Assembly (NCBI GenBank): GCA_030434875.1
Contig: JAUISW010000001.1
Span: 1,065,501-1,129,500, forward strand
Direction: 5' to 3'
Source of the DNA: Lachnospiraceae bacterium C1.1
Lineage (GTDB): Bacteria; Bacillota; Clostridia; Lachnospirales; Lachnospiraceae
DNA length: 64,000 bases
The translations under genes were made by a program, and so were the position numbers. Under the pieces are notes generated by a model. That model was not told the origin of the DNA and made no database searches. It was given only the letters and a program-made list of their open reading frames with translations. Below are positions 56,127-63,654 of the stretch, piece by piece. Positions within the stretch are counted from its first letter, which is position 1, and each line of letters opens with the position of its first letter.

Positions 56127-56315
56127 AGTATCAACTCCTTTCAATATTATCCTATACCAATAACTTATAAAACACAACATTTGTTTACATAGTCTTATAA
56201 GTTTAGCTCAACAGTTGTCACCCTCTTTTCTAATTCCCGACATAGATATATTCGGTAACTATTAAACCGGATACTATCATATAAATCATAAAATATTCTT
56301 GTATTTTTTGCATTA

Positions 56316-56357
56316 AAAAGGTTCAGTACCTAAAATAAAATGAGTACTGAACCTTTT
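56316..56357 (-). terminator. Terminator after the decayed amidohydrolase
   Basis: A perfect 14 bp stem (AAAAGGTTCAGTAC with GTACTGAACCTTTT) is followed by T residues on the minus strand. Between it and the IS607 end (56204-56315) I see nothing. Confidence 0.8.
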
Positions 56358-56374
56358 GATCAAGTCATCTGTAT

Positions 56375-56718
56375 TTAGACTTTGTAAACCTGCTTCCCAT
56401 CTACAAATGTTGCAAGGCATTTTGCATTTTCAACCTCTTCAAATTCATCATTTAAGAAGTCTTTATCAAATACTGCTATATTGGCCAATTTGCCGATTTC
56501 AAGAGATCACATCCGGTTCTCCTCGTGCCAACTGTATGCCACGTTAGTGGTTATTGATTTTAAGGTATCAAGCCGGCTGATACACTGATCTGCATGTCTT
56601 AGCATTTTCTCGCCATTGGACGGTAAGTAACCAAGCGCACCAAGACATTTTCCACCCACATGATTCCGCATACTGCCATAATATTGTACTCAGCTATACG
56701 TCTGATTTCTCTGGGTGT
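56375..56718 (-). pseudogene. Decayed amidohydrolase (YtcJ type)
   Basis: Fragments of a YtcJ-like amidohydrolase read leftward. TPREIRRIAEYNIMAV is followed by a frame change and a deletion, then GYLPSNGEKMLRHADQ and NVAYSWHEENRM. An in-frame TGA comes next, then the C-terminus SLEIGKLANIAVFDKDFLND and VDGKQVYKV. The metal-binding N-terminal part is gone. No function remains. Confidence 0.85.
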
Positions 56719-56802
56719 AATTTAATAAAGATGTAAAGAACCTTGCCTTACTAATGATAAACCGGTTGTATATGCTCTAAAAAAACTCTTATATCAATTT
56801 TA

Positions 56803-57207
56803 TTATTTATCCTCTTTTGAATCATAAATTTCCTTCTCATGCTTAAAGCCCCAATTCATGATCGCATAAAAAATAGGATACATATCCATTCCCATATCTG
56901 ATAACGAATACTCGACATGTGGAGGCACCTCATTGAACTGTATTCTGTTAATAAGTCCATCTTCCTCAAGTTCTCTAAGGCTTTTTGTCAGCATTGTATT
57001 AGTAACACCGGGAAGATTTTTCTTCAGCTGCCCGAAGCGAATGCTGTCATTTATGCAAAGTTCATATATGATCTGCGATTTCCATCTTCCCGCAAGCATC
57101 TCCAGCAGAGGAGTTACCGGACAATTTCCACCTCTTGTTACAATTCCCTTTTTAAGCTGAACCAGATATTCATCATATGACATATAGTCTTCGTTCTTCT
57201 CTGACAT
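56803..57207 (-). CDS. HxlR-family transcriptional regulator
   Basis: This 134-residue regulator has the winged-helix pattern of the HxlR family: CPVTPLLEMLAGRWKSQIIYEL near residue 29, FGQLKKNLPGVTNTMLTKSLRELEEDGLI, and VEYSLSDMGMDMYPIFYAIMNWG. A single Cys near the start of the domain (CPV) is typical and may sense redox or aldehydes. AGGAGG precedes the ATG. Its target may be the decayed amidohydrolase gene or a gene displaced by the ISLre2 element. Confidence 0.9.
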   Translation of the reverse strand: MSEKNEDYMSYDEYLVQLKKGIVTRGGNCPVTPLLEMLAGRWKSQIIYELCINDSIRFGQLKKNLPGVTNTMLTKSLRELEEDGLINRIQFNEVPPHVEYSLSDMGMDMYPIFYAIMNWGFKHEKEIYDSKEDK

Positions 57208-57425
57208 GCAAAAAACCTCCTGCTAAAATTTATTTTATATGATTATTTTATATTATTTAATTTCATGTATCCATCCATATTTTCAAATCGGCAGCGTAAA
57301 TTTGTACTCGGAAATTTGAAAATAGAAAATCCTTATGCACTCAGATATGATATTAGATGCATATAGATTGTATCATGTTTTTCTTGTTTTAAAAAGCCCT
57401 TTATGACAAATATTTTAAATTTGAC

Positions 57426-57622
57426 GGGGAAAGGTCGGAACGTATCCAACGAAACACAAGAACCCGACTTTCCGTCGAACTCCGCTTTAACTCCGACATA
57501 GTGCCACAGGCGATTCGTTCAAGACTAAGAGCTCTTCGCCTGTGGCACAAGTCTGCGTAAAAAGCTGATTTCGCCGGGCGGGTTCAAATGATGTTTCTTT
57601 TGGATACGTTCCACCTTTCCCC
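57426..57622. repeat. 197 bp nested palindrome inside the ISLre2 tail
   Basis: The outer arms (about 30 bases, near 57426-57456 and 57592-57622) pair GGGGAAAGGT and GGAACGTATCC with their complements, with one indel and a few mismatches. GAACCCG (57460) pairs with CGGGTTC further in. The centre is the perfect 13 bp stem GTGCCACAGGCGA (57501-57513) with its complement (57536-57548). Such nesting suggests a structured RNA or a MITE that entered the element. Confidence 0.7.
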
Positions 57623-57813
57623 TGGCTTTTTCTATTTCAGGGTTCAATAAATAAGCCCTCGCAGTTTTGAAGGGTAATGTAACCTTTACCGCATGTCTTT
57701 AGTTCTAAAACCTTGATTTTAAGGAAGTCAAAATAGATAAAAATTCCATGAAGCTGTCTTAAGCCTTAGGAAATTCGGCAACGACATATACAGTACAAGT
57801 GCTGTCACATCCA

Positions 57814-57894
57814 CAGAGCCACTTTGAGCTGGGGTGGGGCAGTTGCATTTCGCTTACCATCAAAAGTAAACGGGGTGGGCGAAAAGTGGCTCTG
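57814..57894. repeat. 12 bp perfect inverted repeat in the ISLre2 tail
   Basis: CAGAGCCACTTT at 57814-57825 pairs with AAAGTGGCTCTG at 57883-57894. The loop contains G-rich stretches (GGGGTGGGGC and CGGGGTGGGC). No gene is seen from 57623 to 58038. Confidence 0.65.
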
Positions 57895-58038
57895 CAATGT
57901 TAAACCTACATCTTCAGTTTTTCATTTCAAGGTTCATCTGAGACTTTTCCATGGATCATGTTTTCATACCTCACCTGGCACTATATTTTGCTGATACGTG
58001 ACGATCATCCCTGGCTCAAATAGCTCAAACTATCACTA

Positions 58039-59541
58039 TCAAAATTTCAATTTGCCATTAAGTTGGAAACTTAGTCTTTTACTGCTTTGTACTGATATAC
58101 TTGAGCGGATACTTTCAGCATATTTGCCATATTCGATCAGTGATTTACTCCTGTCAGTTCGCTCTGAATTTAGCATTGCCCGTGCACTAAGAACTACTTC
58201 TTCGGCTCCTGCAGCCATGGGGATTTCTTTCCTCTGAAACCTTGCCAGTTCCAGCATATCTCCACCATTATAATAATACTCACGCAAGCGAGCCATCTTG
58301 GATCCGCCTAACCTGCACCATCCCATCGGCAACGTACTCATCCTCTTGGACAGTACATGGCAGACATGTCCCTCTGCACTGCAGGCTACAACTCCTTCTG
58401 ATTTTTTTAACCGGTACTTTGCCGCAGTCCAGTTTGAAGAAATATATGACGCTGCAGAATCAATCCTCTGAACTACTGCTTCCGAAGTGGTACAGTTTTT
58501 AAGCTTTTCTACTACCTCAAAGAAATCAGATTTTTTTCCATCCCGTATGGCTGCCATTACTTCTGATCTTGCATCATCTTCAGAATCTTTTGTATGCTGA
58601 ATAAGTTTGCTAACGTACTTTGATATATGGAATTCATCAAGAACAAATGTAACATCCGCAAGCCCTCTGTAACCTGACTTGATCCATGTTCCTCCATCAG
58701 AGTTGACATATATTTTCTTTATTGCACTTGTATCATACTTGTTTTCTATGTAATCAAATACCTCTTTCCAGAGCTGCTTATTATCCTCTTCACTGCCACG
58801 ACAGAAATAGTGGGTATTTATTAAATGATTCCGTTTGCTTTTAGGACTAACAGGCTCTATACCCTCAAATACATATATGATCTTATTGATTGCACCGTTC
58901 AGTTTTCTTCCAACAGAATTATATTTCAGGTCTCCCCGACTGGACTGGAACTGAAGATGATAATGGTCTTCGTCTGCATCAATATAGAGGTATTCTACTA
59001 TACGCTTTTGCTCCGGTATCTGGAAGTTTTTCGGAAAGCGTGTACTGTGCAGTATATTTTTTACTGCAGCTTTTGTAACACCTTCTCTGGCAGTTGCTTC
59101 CTCACCTGCTTTTTGATACGAGGTGAGCGCTGCTTCTTTGTATATTTTTGCTGTGACATCTTCTGTCATGGCTTGATTTGGACTCAGCCCGAGAACCTTA
59201 TCCAAAAGATAGCATTCCAGATATTTCCCGTTTTCATCTGTTTCAAATTTTGATGTATAAAGGGTCTTGTTTACAATGACCTCTCCTAATGACGTAAGGA
59301 TCTTTTTGGAATCTCCTTTATGCTCAACATACCAGTTGTTTTTGCGCTCAGGCATATCCTTAATCAGCTGGTTCATTTCCTGCAGAGTATCCTGTATGAA
59401 CCGTCTTCCAAGCTCCTGGACTTCTTCCTGCACGTTTAATACAAAGTATGCCAGGTCAGTTGTATCTTTGTAAAGATTGAGTTTGGTGTTGAAAAGATTT
59501 TTGATGCAGTCATACATAAAATAGCGTATAATGTTTTCCAT
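58039..59541 (-). CDS. ISLre2-family transposase
   Basis: This 500-residue protein belongs to the ISLre2 (UPF0236) transposase family. Key segments are TSLGEVIVNKTLYTSKFE near residue 80, LYIDADEDHYHLQFQ near 190 (an acidic site), IYVNSDGGTWIKSGY near 277, VLDEFHISKYVSKLI and CSAEGHVCHVLSKRMSTLPMGW near the end. Length and frame are normal. The ATG at 59541 follows AAGGAGG by about eight bases. It appears intact. Confidence 0.92.
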   Translation of the reverse strand: MENIIRYFMYDCIKNLFNTKLNLYKDTTDLAYFVLNVQEEVQELGRRFIQDTLQEMNQLIKDMPERKNNWYVEHKGDSKKILTSLGEVIVNKTLYTSKFETDENGKYLECYLLDKVLGLSPNQAMTEDVTAKIYKEAALTSYQKAGEEATAREGVTKAAVKNILHSTRFPKNFQIPEQKRIVEYLYIDADEDHYHLQFQSSRGDLKYNSVGRKLNGAINKIIYVFEGIEPVSPKSKRNHLINTHYFCRGSEEDNKQLWKEVFDYIENKYDTSAIKKIYVNSDGGTWIKSGYRGLADVTFVLDEFHISKYVSKLIQHTKDSEDDARSEVMAAIRDGKKSDFFEVVEKLKNCTTSEAVVQRIDSAASYISSNWTAAKYRLKKSEGVVACSAEGHVCHVLSKRMSTLPMGWCRLGGSKMARLREYYYNGGDMLELARFQRKEIPMAAGAEEVVLSARAMLNSERTDRSKSLIEYGKYAESIRSSISVQSSKRLSFQLNGKLKF

Positions 59542-59648
59542 AAAGAGAACATCCTCCTTAATGATATTTGTGTCACAAGCTAATATCATATCACACGTCA
59601 GGATGTTCTTTTTTCTTTTCTATTCAATTTTCCGAGGGAAATTTTACG

Positions 59649-60107
59649 CTAACTTTCAAATCCGATGGATTGATATAATCCTACGGCCATAGTTGAACTC
59701 TCAAGATAAATTTTATCCGCACCTCTATTTCTTGCTTTATTTATCAGATGATTGCAAATTTCTTTGGCAAGCCCCTGCCTTCTATATTTTTTTCTCACAT
59801 ATATGTTCATAAGATAAGCACATTTACCGCTGTAATTGTCAGGAGACGGCATCTCTCTATATAGGCAGACCCCGCCGCATCCTGCCAGTTCTCCTGACAG
59901 ATATATTGCACAAGCAATATGACTGCCTTTTTCAATTTCTTCATTGTAATATTTTTCATTTTCTTTCCTTATATCTTCCCACTCTTTATCAGAAATCATT
60001 TTTCTTTCCGCAGAAAATACATTGGACAGTACTTCCATTCTCATCGAAATTAACAGTTCCAGATCATCCATATGGAGTTCTTTTATTTCTATATTCTTAT
60101 CCGTCAT
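59649..60107 (-). pseudogene. GNAT acetyltransferase with its end removed by ISLre2
   Basis: The 152-residue product is a GNAT N-acetyltransferase with the acetyl-CoA loop NIYVRKKYRRQGLAKEICNHL near residue 105. It ends at GFES in the element border instead of the usual final strand. Joining across the element (minus 57290-59653 and one TTTCAAATC) gives a 163-residue protein whose natural end is NMDGYMKLNNIK, with the stop at 57243-57245. The protein may still fold partly. It overlaps the adenylation gene stop by ATGA, so the two were translated together. Confidence 0.85.
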
Positions 60108-61570
60108 GCAGCCACCTTTCTTAACAGGTTTGGAAGCATCGTCTTATCAACTTTGCCATTGGCATTTAGCGGAAGCTTTTTCAGCTCTACAAAATACTCA
60201 GGGATCATGAAATCTGTAAGATAATCACTCATATATTCCGTTATGTCAGAAAGAACTACATCATCATTCTTTTTTACGATATAAGCAACCATGTAAGAGA
60301 GATTACTATCATCCATTTTTGGAGCAACGTATGCCTGTTTAACATATCCCGACTTTGCAAGCACATTTTCAACTTCGCTGACTTCTACACGCTTTCCCTT
60401 GATCATTATCTGTGTGTCTTTTCTGTGCAAAAAAGCAATATTTCCGTCAGGAAGATAATATCCAAGATCTCCGCTCCTATACATTCTTCCTTTTGGAGTA
60501 TCCACAAAGGCTTTATTTTCTAATCGCCTGTCTCCGATATATCCGTTGGAAACACCGTTTCCGAAAATACAAAGTTCTCCTATTTCTCCATCCGGAAGTT
60601 CATTTCCTTCTTCATCCATTATTTTTATTTCTGTTCCAAGCACAGGTTTTCCAACCGGAAAAGTTCCATCTTCCAAAATGTTTTCTTTTGTACATCTGAG
60701 ATATGAGGCACATACTGTAGTCTCAGAAGGACCGTAAGTATTATAAACTTCGACTTTTCCAAGAAGATTCGTAACGTAAGATGCTCTGATAACATCACCA
60801 CCGCTTATAAGAAGGCGAATGCTGTCAGGAATAGTTTCAAGCTCATTTATTTCCTGCAAAAGATACGGAAATCCGCTAAGCATAGTTACTTTCTTTTCTT
60901 TGATAAAGTCGATCAGCTTTTTAACATCCTTTCTCTCTTCATCTGAAGGGATTGCAAGCGCTGCCCCGGCAAGAACTGTCGTAAATACTTCTTCTACAAA
61001 TATGTCAAAAGAACATACAGAATGCTGAAGCATTATATCTCCCTTATGCGGATGAAATTCGTTCGCAAATGCCCTGACATAATGACAAACGTTTGCATTT
61101 GTTACAGCAACTCCCTTAGGCTTACCTGTTGTTCCAGATGTATAAAGTATATACGCAAGGTCATTCTCATTATAGTCAGCTTTGATCAAAGCAGTTTTAT
61201 CTATTGGGAATCCTTTGTCAACAATGATATTTGTCATTTCCGGAAAACGATCCGAATACTCGCTGTTTGTTATCAATGCTGTAACTCCTGCTTCTTCCAT
61301 CATGTATCTTATTCTTTCTTTCGGAAAAAAAGGCTCAACCGGTATATATGCAGCGCCGATCCTTAAAGCAGCAAAAATCGATGCGATCATCTCTACTGAA
61401 TGATTCATCATTATAGTCACTTTCTTAGATCCGGCAGGTATTTTTCTTGCTATTGTATCCGCCAGAAGCAAAAGTTCCTTTCTGCTCAATACTCTATCAT
61501 TATCAAAAACAGCAACTGCTTTTTCGTTTTCATTTACCTTTAATAAAAATCCCTCTACTATCGTATTCAT
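60104..61570 (-). CDS. Stand-alone amino acid adenylation enzyme
   Basis: This 488-residue AMP-forming enzyme activates an amino or other carboxylic acid. The core motifs are present: LAYILYTSGTTGKPKGV near residue 137, NTYGPSETTVCAS, MYRSGDLGYYLPDGNI and the final Lys in PLNANGKVDKTMLP. It has no carrier or condensation domain, so it resembles DltA or free NRPS adenylation proteins. A GNAT gene overlaps its stop. A carrier protein partner is not in the window. The ATG at 61570 follows GGAGACG. Confidence 0.87.
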   Translation of the reverse strand: MNTIVEGFLLKVNENEKAVAVFDNDRVLSRKELLLLADTIARKIPAGSKKVTIMMNHSVEMIASIFAALRIGAAYIPVEPFFPKERIRYMMEEAGVTALITNSEYSDRFPEMTNIIVDKGFPIDKTALIKADYNENDLAYILYTSGTTGKPKGVAVTNANVCHYVRAFANEFHPHKGDIMLQHSVCSFDIFVEEVFTTVLAGAALAIPSDEERKDVKKLIDFIKEKKVTMLSGFPYLLQEINELETIPDSIRLLISGGDVIRASYVTNLLGKVEVYNTYGPSETTVCASYLRCTKENILEDGTFPVGKPVLGTEIKIMDEEGNELPDGEIGELCIFGNGVSNGYIGDRRLENKAFVDTPKGRMYRSGDLGYYLPDGNIAFLHRKDTQIMIKGKRVEVSEVENVLAKSGYVKQAYVAPKMDDSNLSYMVAYIVKKNDDVVLSDITEYMSDYLTDFMIPEYFVELKKLPLNANGKVDKTMLPNLLRKVAA

Positions 61571-61718
61571 TTTTCGTCTCCTGAATCTCATGCATATCTC
61601 TTCGTTACAAGATGTATGATATACGCTTTAGGGGAACCTTAACAAGTACGCAGTTTTTTGAAACATAGTATCACCGATGATACTTTTGTGTGATATTGGA
61701 CATTGGCGGAAATAAAAA

Positions 61719-61749
61719 AACAGGGATTACTTTAGATATAATCCCTGTT
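61719..61749 (-). terminator. Terminator of the Fic gene
   Basis: AACAGGGATTA pairs perfectly with TAATCCCTGTT over nine bases, followed by seven T residues on the minus strand. It lies 114 bases after the Fic stop. From here to the adenylation gene start (61571-61718) only AT-rich promoter-like sequence is seen. Confidence 0.9.
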
Positions 61750-61862
61750 GTACTGATTGTTCATATAATTACTATTGAATTTTTAGATAATCCTCTTTTG
61801 CCTCCGACACATATAAGTATCTGTCCATAAAATAAAATCACTAATTCACCTATATGATTTTC

Positions 61863-62936
61863 TTAAATATACTCATGGGCGTCATACGCTCGTGCATAAA
61901 GAGTTTTGCGCCCCGCTCCAATTCTCACTAAAGTTCCGTCTTCAACAAGTTTCTTCAACGCTGACTCTACAGAAGAACTTCCCAAACTTGGGCACCCTGC
62001 AAGAACTTCTTGTTTTGAAAACTTACCTATACGCTCGTTGACATATGTCTTAACAACATCATATGACGTGCTCTTAGACCCGGATATATAGGCTATAGAT
62101 ACTCTGGCTTCAAATTCCTTATAGCAAGATAAAATTATACTAAGCATATATTTTATAAATGGCTTAGGGTCATTAGTTCCTTCATACCATCCTTGGTCTG
62201 CCTTTTGAAGAGCGTCATAATATGCCTCTTTGGTATCTGCAATAGCTTTTTCAATACTGATATACTGCCCAACCATATATCCACTACGATAAAGCAATAA
62301 TAATGTCATCAATCTGCTCATACGACCATTACCGTTATTAAACGGATGGATGCACAGGATATCAAGCAAGAAACAGGGTATGAGAATAAGCTCATCAACC
62401 AGCTCTTTATCTAATGTCTCTTGGTATTTTTCACAAATAGCATCGATTGCAGATGGCGTCTCGTATGGCTCAAGTGGCTTAAACAAAACTATTTTCTCAC
62501 CTGTTTCAAGCACCATATCAATTTCATTAGGTGTAGTTTTAAACTGTCCACCATAATTCAGAGTCGTATACTTCAACAAATCTCTGTGCATTTGAAGAAT
62601 ATAATTACTACGTACCGGTATTACATCATAGTTTTCATGAACAAGATTCAACACATTACGATAACCAAGGATTTCTTCCTCATCCCTATTCTTTGGTGTT
62701 GTCTTATCAGCCACAAGCTGTTTCAGTCTGGCATTCGTAGTAATAATACCTTCGATTCTATTGGAAGCTTCGGTACTCTGTATCTTAGCAATTTCAATAA
62801 GCCTATTAAGCTCAACATGCTTTTGGCGTAAGTATAACTCCTGCTTTCCCTTATTCTCATGAATCTTTGAAATATAAGATATTATTTCATTGTCCCAAGT
62901 CCTATTTGCAAGATAAGAATAATCAAATTGTCTCAT
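61863..62936 (-). CDS. Fic-domain protein with its own inhibitory helix
   Basis: The 357-residue protein contains a Fic domain, which usually transfers AMP from ATP to a hydroxyl of a target protein. The active loop HPFNNGNGRMSRL starts at His197. Near the start, S58-N-R-I-E62-G63 fits the inhibitory (S/T)xxxE(G/N) motif, so this is a class II, self-inhibited Fic protein. The C-terminal 90 residues look like a winged helix (KTYVNERIGKFSKQEVLAGCPSLGSSSVESALKKLVEDGTLV is residues 300-341 by position). It lies 128 bases after the small membrane protein gene. The target is unknown. Confidence 0.92.
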   Translation of the reverse strand: MRQFDYSYLANRTWDNEIISYISKIHENKGKQELYLRQKHVELNRLIEIAKIQSTEASNRIEGIITTNARLKQLVADKTTPKNRDEEEILGYRNVLNLVHENYDVIPVRSNYILQMHRDLLKYTTLNYGGQFKTTPNEIDMVLETGEKIVLFKPLEPYETPSAIDAICEKYQETLDKELVDELILIPCFLLDILCIHPFNNGNGRMSRLMTLLLLYRSGYMVGQYISIEKAIADTKEAYYDALQKADQGWYEGTNDPKPFIKYMLSIILSCYKEFEARVSIAYISGSKSTSYDVVKTYVNERIGKFSKQEVLAGCPSLGSSSVESALKKLVEDGTLVRIGAGRKTLYARAYDAHEYI

Positions 62937-63075
62937 TGGCTAATACTTCTTTCTCCCAAGGAATATTATTATCGCCCAATCTTACATCTATTTTGGGAGA
63001 TATTTGTAAGTGTTGGGAGAATAATTCTACTCCAAATTATAATATTCTTTCTCCCAAATCACAATCAATTTTGGG
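62937..63075 (-). promoter_or_regulatory. Cluster of TTGGGAG motifs ahead of the Fic gene
   Basis: This gene-free gap holds several copies of a short motif in both orientations: TCTCCCAA near 62950, TTTTGGGAGA near 62992, GTTGGGAGA near 63013, TCTCCCAAA near 63049 and TTTTGGGAC near 63070. Their spacing (about 20 to 42 bases) looks like binding sites for a regulator, perhaps the Fic protein's own winged helix. Binding is inference. Confidence 0.55.
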
Positions 63076-63304
63076 ACTTATCGGTCAAAAAATCTTTTTC
63101 AATATCCGCTGTCTTGGCTATAGATTTTTGCTGCAAAACATCAAAAATCCCGCAAACAAGCCATTTAAATGTGGCTGCGACAAGGGCTGCTACATTCTCA
63201 TAAATGCTTGCTACTATCGTGATTATCAGGCTTAATAAGCTCATTACAATTATCATTGGAAGAATTATCGGTGCCAATAGGATTTTTACTAATACTCTAC
63301 TCAT
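63065..63304 (-). CDS. Small hydrophobic membrane protein of mobile-element type
   Basis: This 79-residue protein starts MSRVLVKILLAPIILPMIIVM and has one or two long hydrophobic helices (residues 5-33 and 45-60), then a charged tail. The opening is like that of small proteins seen in conjugative elements of Clostridia. GGGAGG lies ahead of the ATG. It begins one base after the XRE gene stop, so both are on one transcript. Function unknown. Confidence 0.65.
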   Translation of the reverse strand: MSRVLVKILLAPIILPMIIVMSLLSLIITIVASIYENVAALVAATFKWLVCGIFDVLQQKSIAKTADIEKDFLTDKSQN

Positions 63305-63305
63305 G

Positions 63306-63578
63306 TCAGATCCTCCCCTCACGCTTTTCATTTGCTACCTTATAGGCAATCAAACGAAGTACATAGTCAGGCATCTGTCTACGTCCAAGCTCCCACTCCT
63401 GCATAGTTCTATAAGGAACTCCAAGCCACTTGGCAAATTCTGTACGATTCATACCTGACTGTTCCCTGATTACTTTAAACATGTAAGCTGTCTTACGACG
63501 CTCAGCGTCTTTGTCATCCTTGTCAGTTCTTTCAACTTCAATCTGGATGCCTTCTACATCATAAATATCTTTCTTCAT
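63306..63578 (-). CDS. XRE-type helix-turn-helix regulator
   Basis: This 90-residue protein has a C-terminal helix-turn-helix (MFKVIREQSGMNRTEFAKWLGVPYRTMQEWELGRRQMPDYVLRL is residues 33-76 by position) with the TEFAKWLGVPYRTMQEWE recognition part, and a charged N-terminus (VEGIQIEVERTDKDDKDAE). It is the first gene of a group with the small membrane protein and perhaps Fic. Two near-identical 17 bp repeats lie in its promoter, which fits self-repression. Confidence 0.85.
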   Translation of the reverse strand: MKKDIYDVEGIQIEVERTDKDDKDAERRKTAYMFKVIREQSGMNRTEFAKWLGVPYRTMQEWELGRRQMPDYVLRLIAYKVANEKREGRI

Positions 63579-63592
63579 AGGCTACCTCCATC

Positions 63593-63654
63593 AATGTAGT
63601 CAATGCGTGTATTTATCTACCCTCATTTTAATGTAGTCATTGCGTGCATGTCAA
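63593..63654 (-). promoter_or_regulatory. Promoter and twin operators of the XRE gene
   Basis: On the minus strand TTGACA (63654-63649) is 17 to 18 bases from TTAAAAT (63631-63625). AATGTAGTCAATGCGTG at 63593-63609 and AATGTAGTCATTGCGTG at 63630-63646 differ at one base. The second fills the gap between the two promoter boxes, and the first lies just downstream. This is the layout of an autoregulated repressor. Confidence 0.7.

Larger units (their letters stand above)
54072..56203 (-). mobile_element. IS607-family element with tnpA and tnpB
   Basis: The element contains a serine recombinase gene and a tnpB gene that overlap. Both ends carry the 9-mer AACTTATAA as inverted pairs. At the left the copies are 54072-54080 and, as AAGTTATAA, 54082-54090; at the right they are 56162-56170 and, reversed, 56195-56203. 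IS607 elements lack terminal inverted repeats, so the exact ends cannot be set. The 200 or so bases after tnpB (54081-54280) have no gene and probably encode the guide-like RNA used by TnpB proteins. Confidence 0.8.
57281..59662 (-). mobile_element. ISLre2-family element with a long non-coding tail and 9 bp target duplications
   Basis: The element spans 57290-59653 (2,364 bp). The ends are imperfect inverted repeats of about 35 bases: GGCAGCGTAAATTTGTACTC is the left start, and GTTAGCGTAAAATTTCCCTC is the right end read inward. TTTCAAATC stands outside both ends (57281-57289 and 59654-59662). A single transposase occupies 58039-59541. The remaining 749 bases at the left hold no gene but several strong stems. 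The insertion removed the last 13 codons of an acetyltransferase gene. Confidence 0.9.

Noticed and set aside
57998..58502. Open frames opposite the ISLre2 transposase
   Set aside because: They are antisense shadows of the transposase.
61863..63304. Classical Fic/antitoxin (FicT/FicA) pair
   Set aside because: The inhibitory motif is inside the Fic protein itself, and the small neighbouring protein is hydrophobic and lacks that motif.
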